Shown here piece by piece: positions 35,132 to 35,211 of a DNA stretch of 35,211 bases. The notes beneath the pieces are model-generated. The model did no database searches, was not told the origin of the DNA, and saw only the letters and a list, made by a program, of their open reading frames with translations. The stretch's first letter is position 1. Every line of letters begins with the position of its first letter. Source of the DNA: Streptomyces misionensis. Its GTDB lineage: Bacteria; Actinomycetota; Actinomycetes; Streptomycetales; Streptomycetaceae. The stretch spans positions 1 through 35,211 of the forward strand of contig NZ_VOGW01000081.1 of assembly GCF_007896895.1 (NCBI RefSeq), in the 5' to 3' direction. Both the position numbers and the translations under genes were made by a program.

Positions 35132-35211
35132 CTACGGCAGGGCCAGGTCCGGGCACGAGCCGGTGGGCGGGGCCAGCGTCCAGCCGGTTCCGCGGACGCG
35201 GACGGTCGGGG
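35132..35211 (-). CDS. C-terminus of a leftward gene cut by the window edge
   Basis: Reading leftward from the window end, one frame gives about 25 codons, TVRVRGTGWTLAPPTGSCPD then LALP, ending in TAG at 35132-35134. Nearly every codon ends in G or C, unlike the other frames. I do not recognise the product. The 90 bases between the terminator and this stop show nothing more. Confidence 0.4.
   Translation of the reverse strand, partial: PTVRVRGTGWTLAPPTGSCPDLALP

Overview
The window is about 35 kb of high-GC actinobacterial chromosome, almost certainly Streptomyces. The signs are a third-position GC bias, GTG starts, a WhiB-like protein, a class II fructose-bisphosphatase, a polyphosphate glucokinase, several genes with apparent leaderless starts, and a gene order that I recognise from memory as the SCO50xx part of the S. 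coelicolor core. No database was searched.

Positions 1-29318 are conserved core. In order: a cis-prenyltransferase (+); a PIN-PhoH protein (+) with a possible small upstream coupled ORF; a secreted SLT-type muralytic protein (+) behind a structured leader; an AI-2E/PerM-type permease (+); the ahpC-ahpD peroxidase operon (-) divergent from oxyR (+); a translationally coupled padR-ABC ATPase-ABC permease operon (-); a class A penicillin-binding protein (+) with an S-P-S-Q repeat tail; a GAF-SpoIIE phosphatase-HATPase regulator (-); a DUF402 protein (-); two unrelated fumarases in tandem (fumC and a class I Fe-S enzyme, both -) separated by a very strong terminator-like hairpin; a DUF1707 protein (+); a WhiB-like protein (wblI, +) convergent with glpX (-); a DUF4245 protein (+); a nitroreductase (-); xseA-xseB (-) divergent from ispH (+); ppgK (+); a DUF6542 membrane protein (-); and ychF (+). 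Many convergent gene pairs are separated by long perfect hairpins.

Positions 29301-34955 look like a decayed integrative element in the 3' end of ychF. The last six codons of ychF (encoding FRFNV-stop) are repeated at 34938-34955 with an identical 11-base core and otherwise synonymous changes. A typical rho-independent terminator, probably the original ychF terminator, follows at 35009. Inside are a tyrosine integrase C-terminus whose catalytic Tyr is Cys, a frameshifted TPR-type regulator, a NUDIX hydrolase whose normal start is out of frame, a two-gene operon of an SMC/OLD-like ATPase and a TOPRIM-like DUF4276 protein (candidate anti-phage system), a diverged NUDIX fragment, and a coupled CPCC / HEAT-repeat / DUF6000 operon whose last gene carries a single-base frameshift. 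The mixture of intact paired genes and broken neighbours is what one expects of a defence or immunity island.

How it works together: the core half joins cell-envelope work (prenyl carrier synthesis, PBP, SLT enzyme, isoprenoid precursor synthesis by IspH), redox defence (OxyR/AhpCD) and central carbon metabolism (fumarases, FBPase, polyphosphate glucokinase). The right end is accessory. The last 80 bases hold the C-terminus of a leftward gene cut by the window edge.
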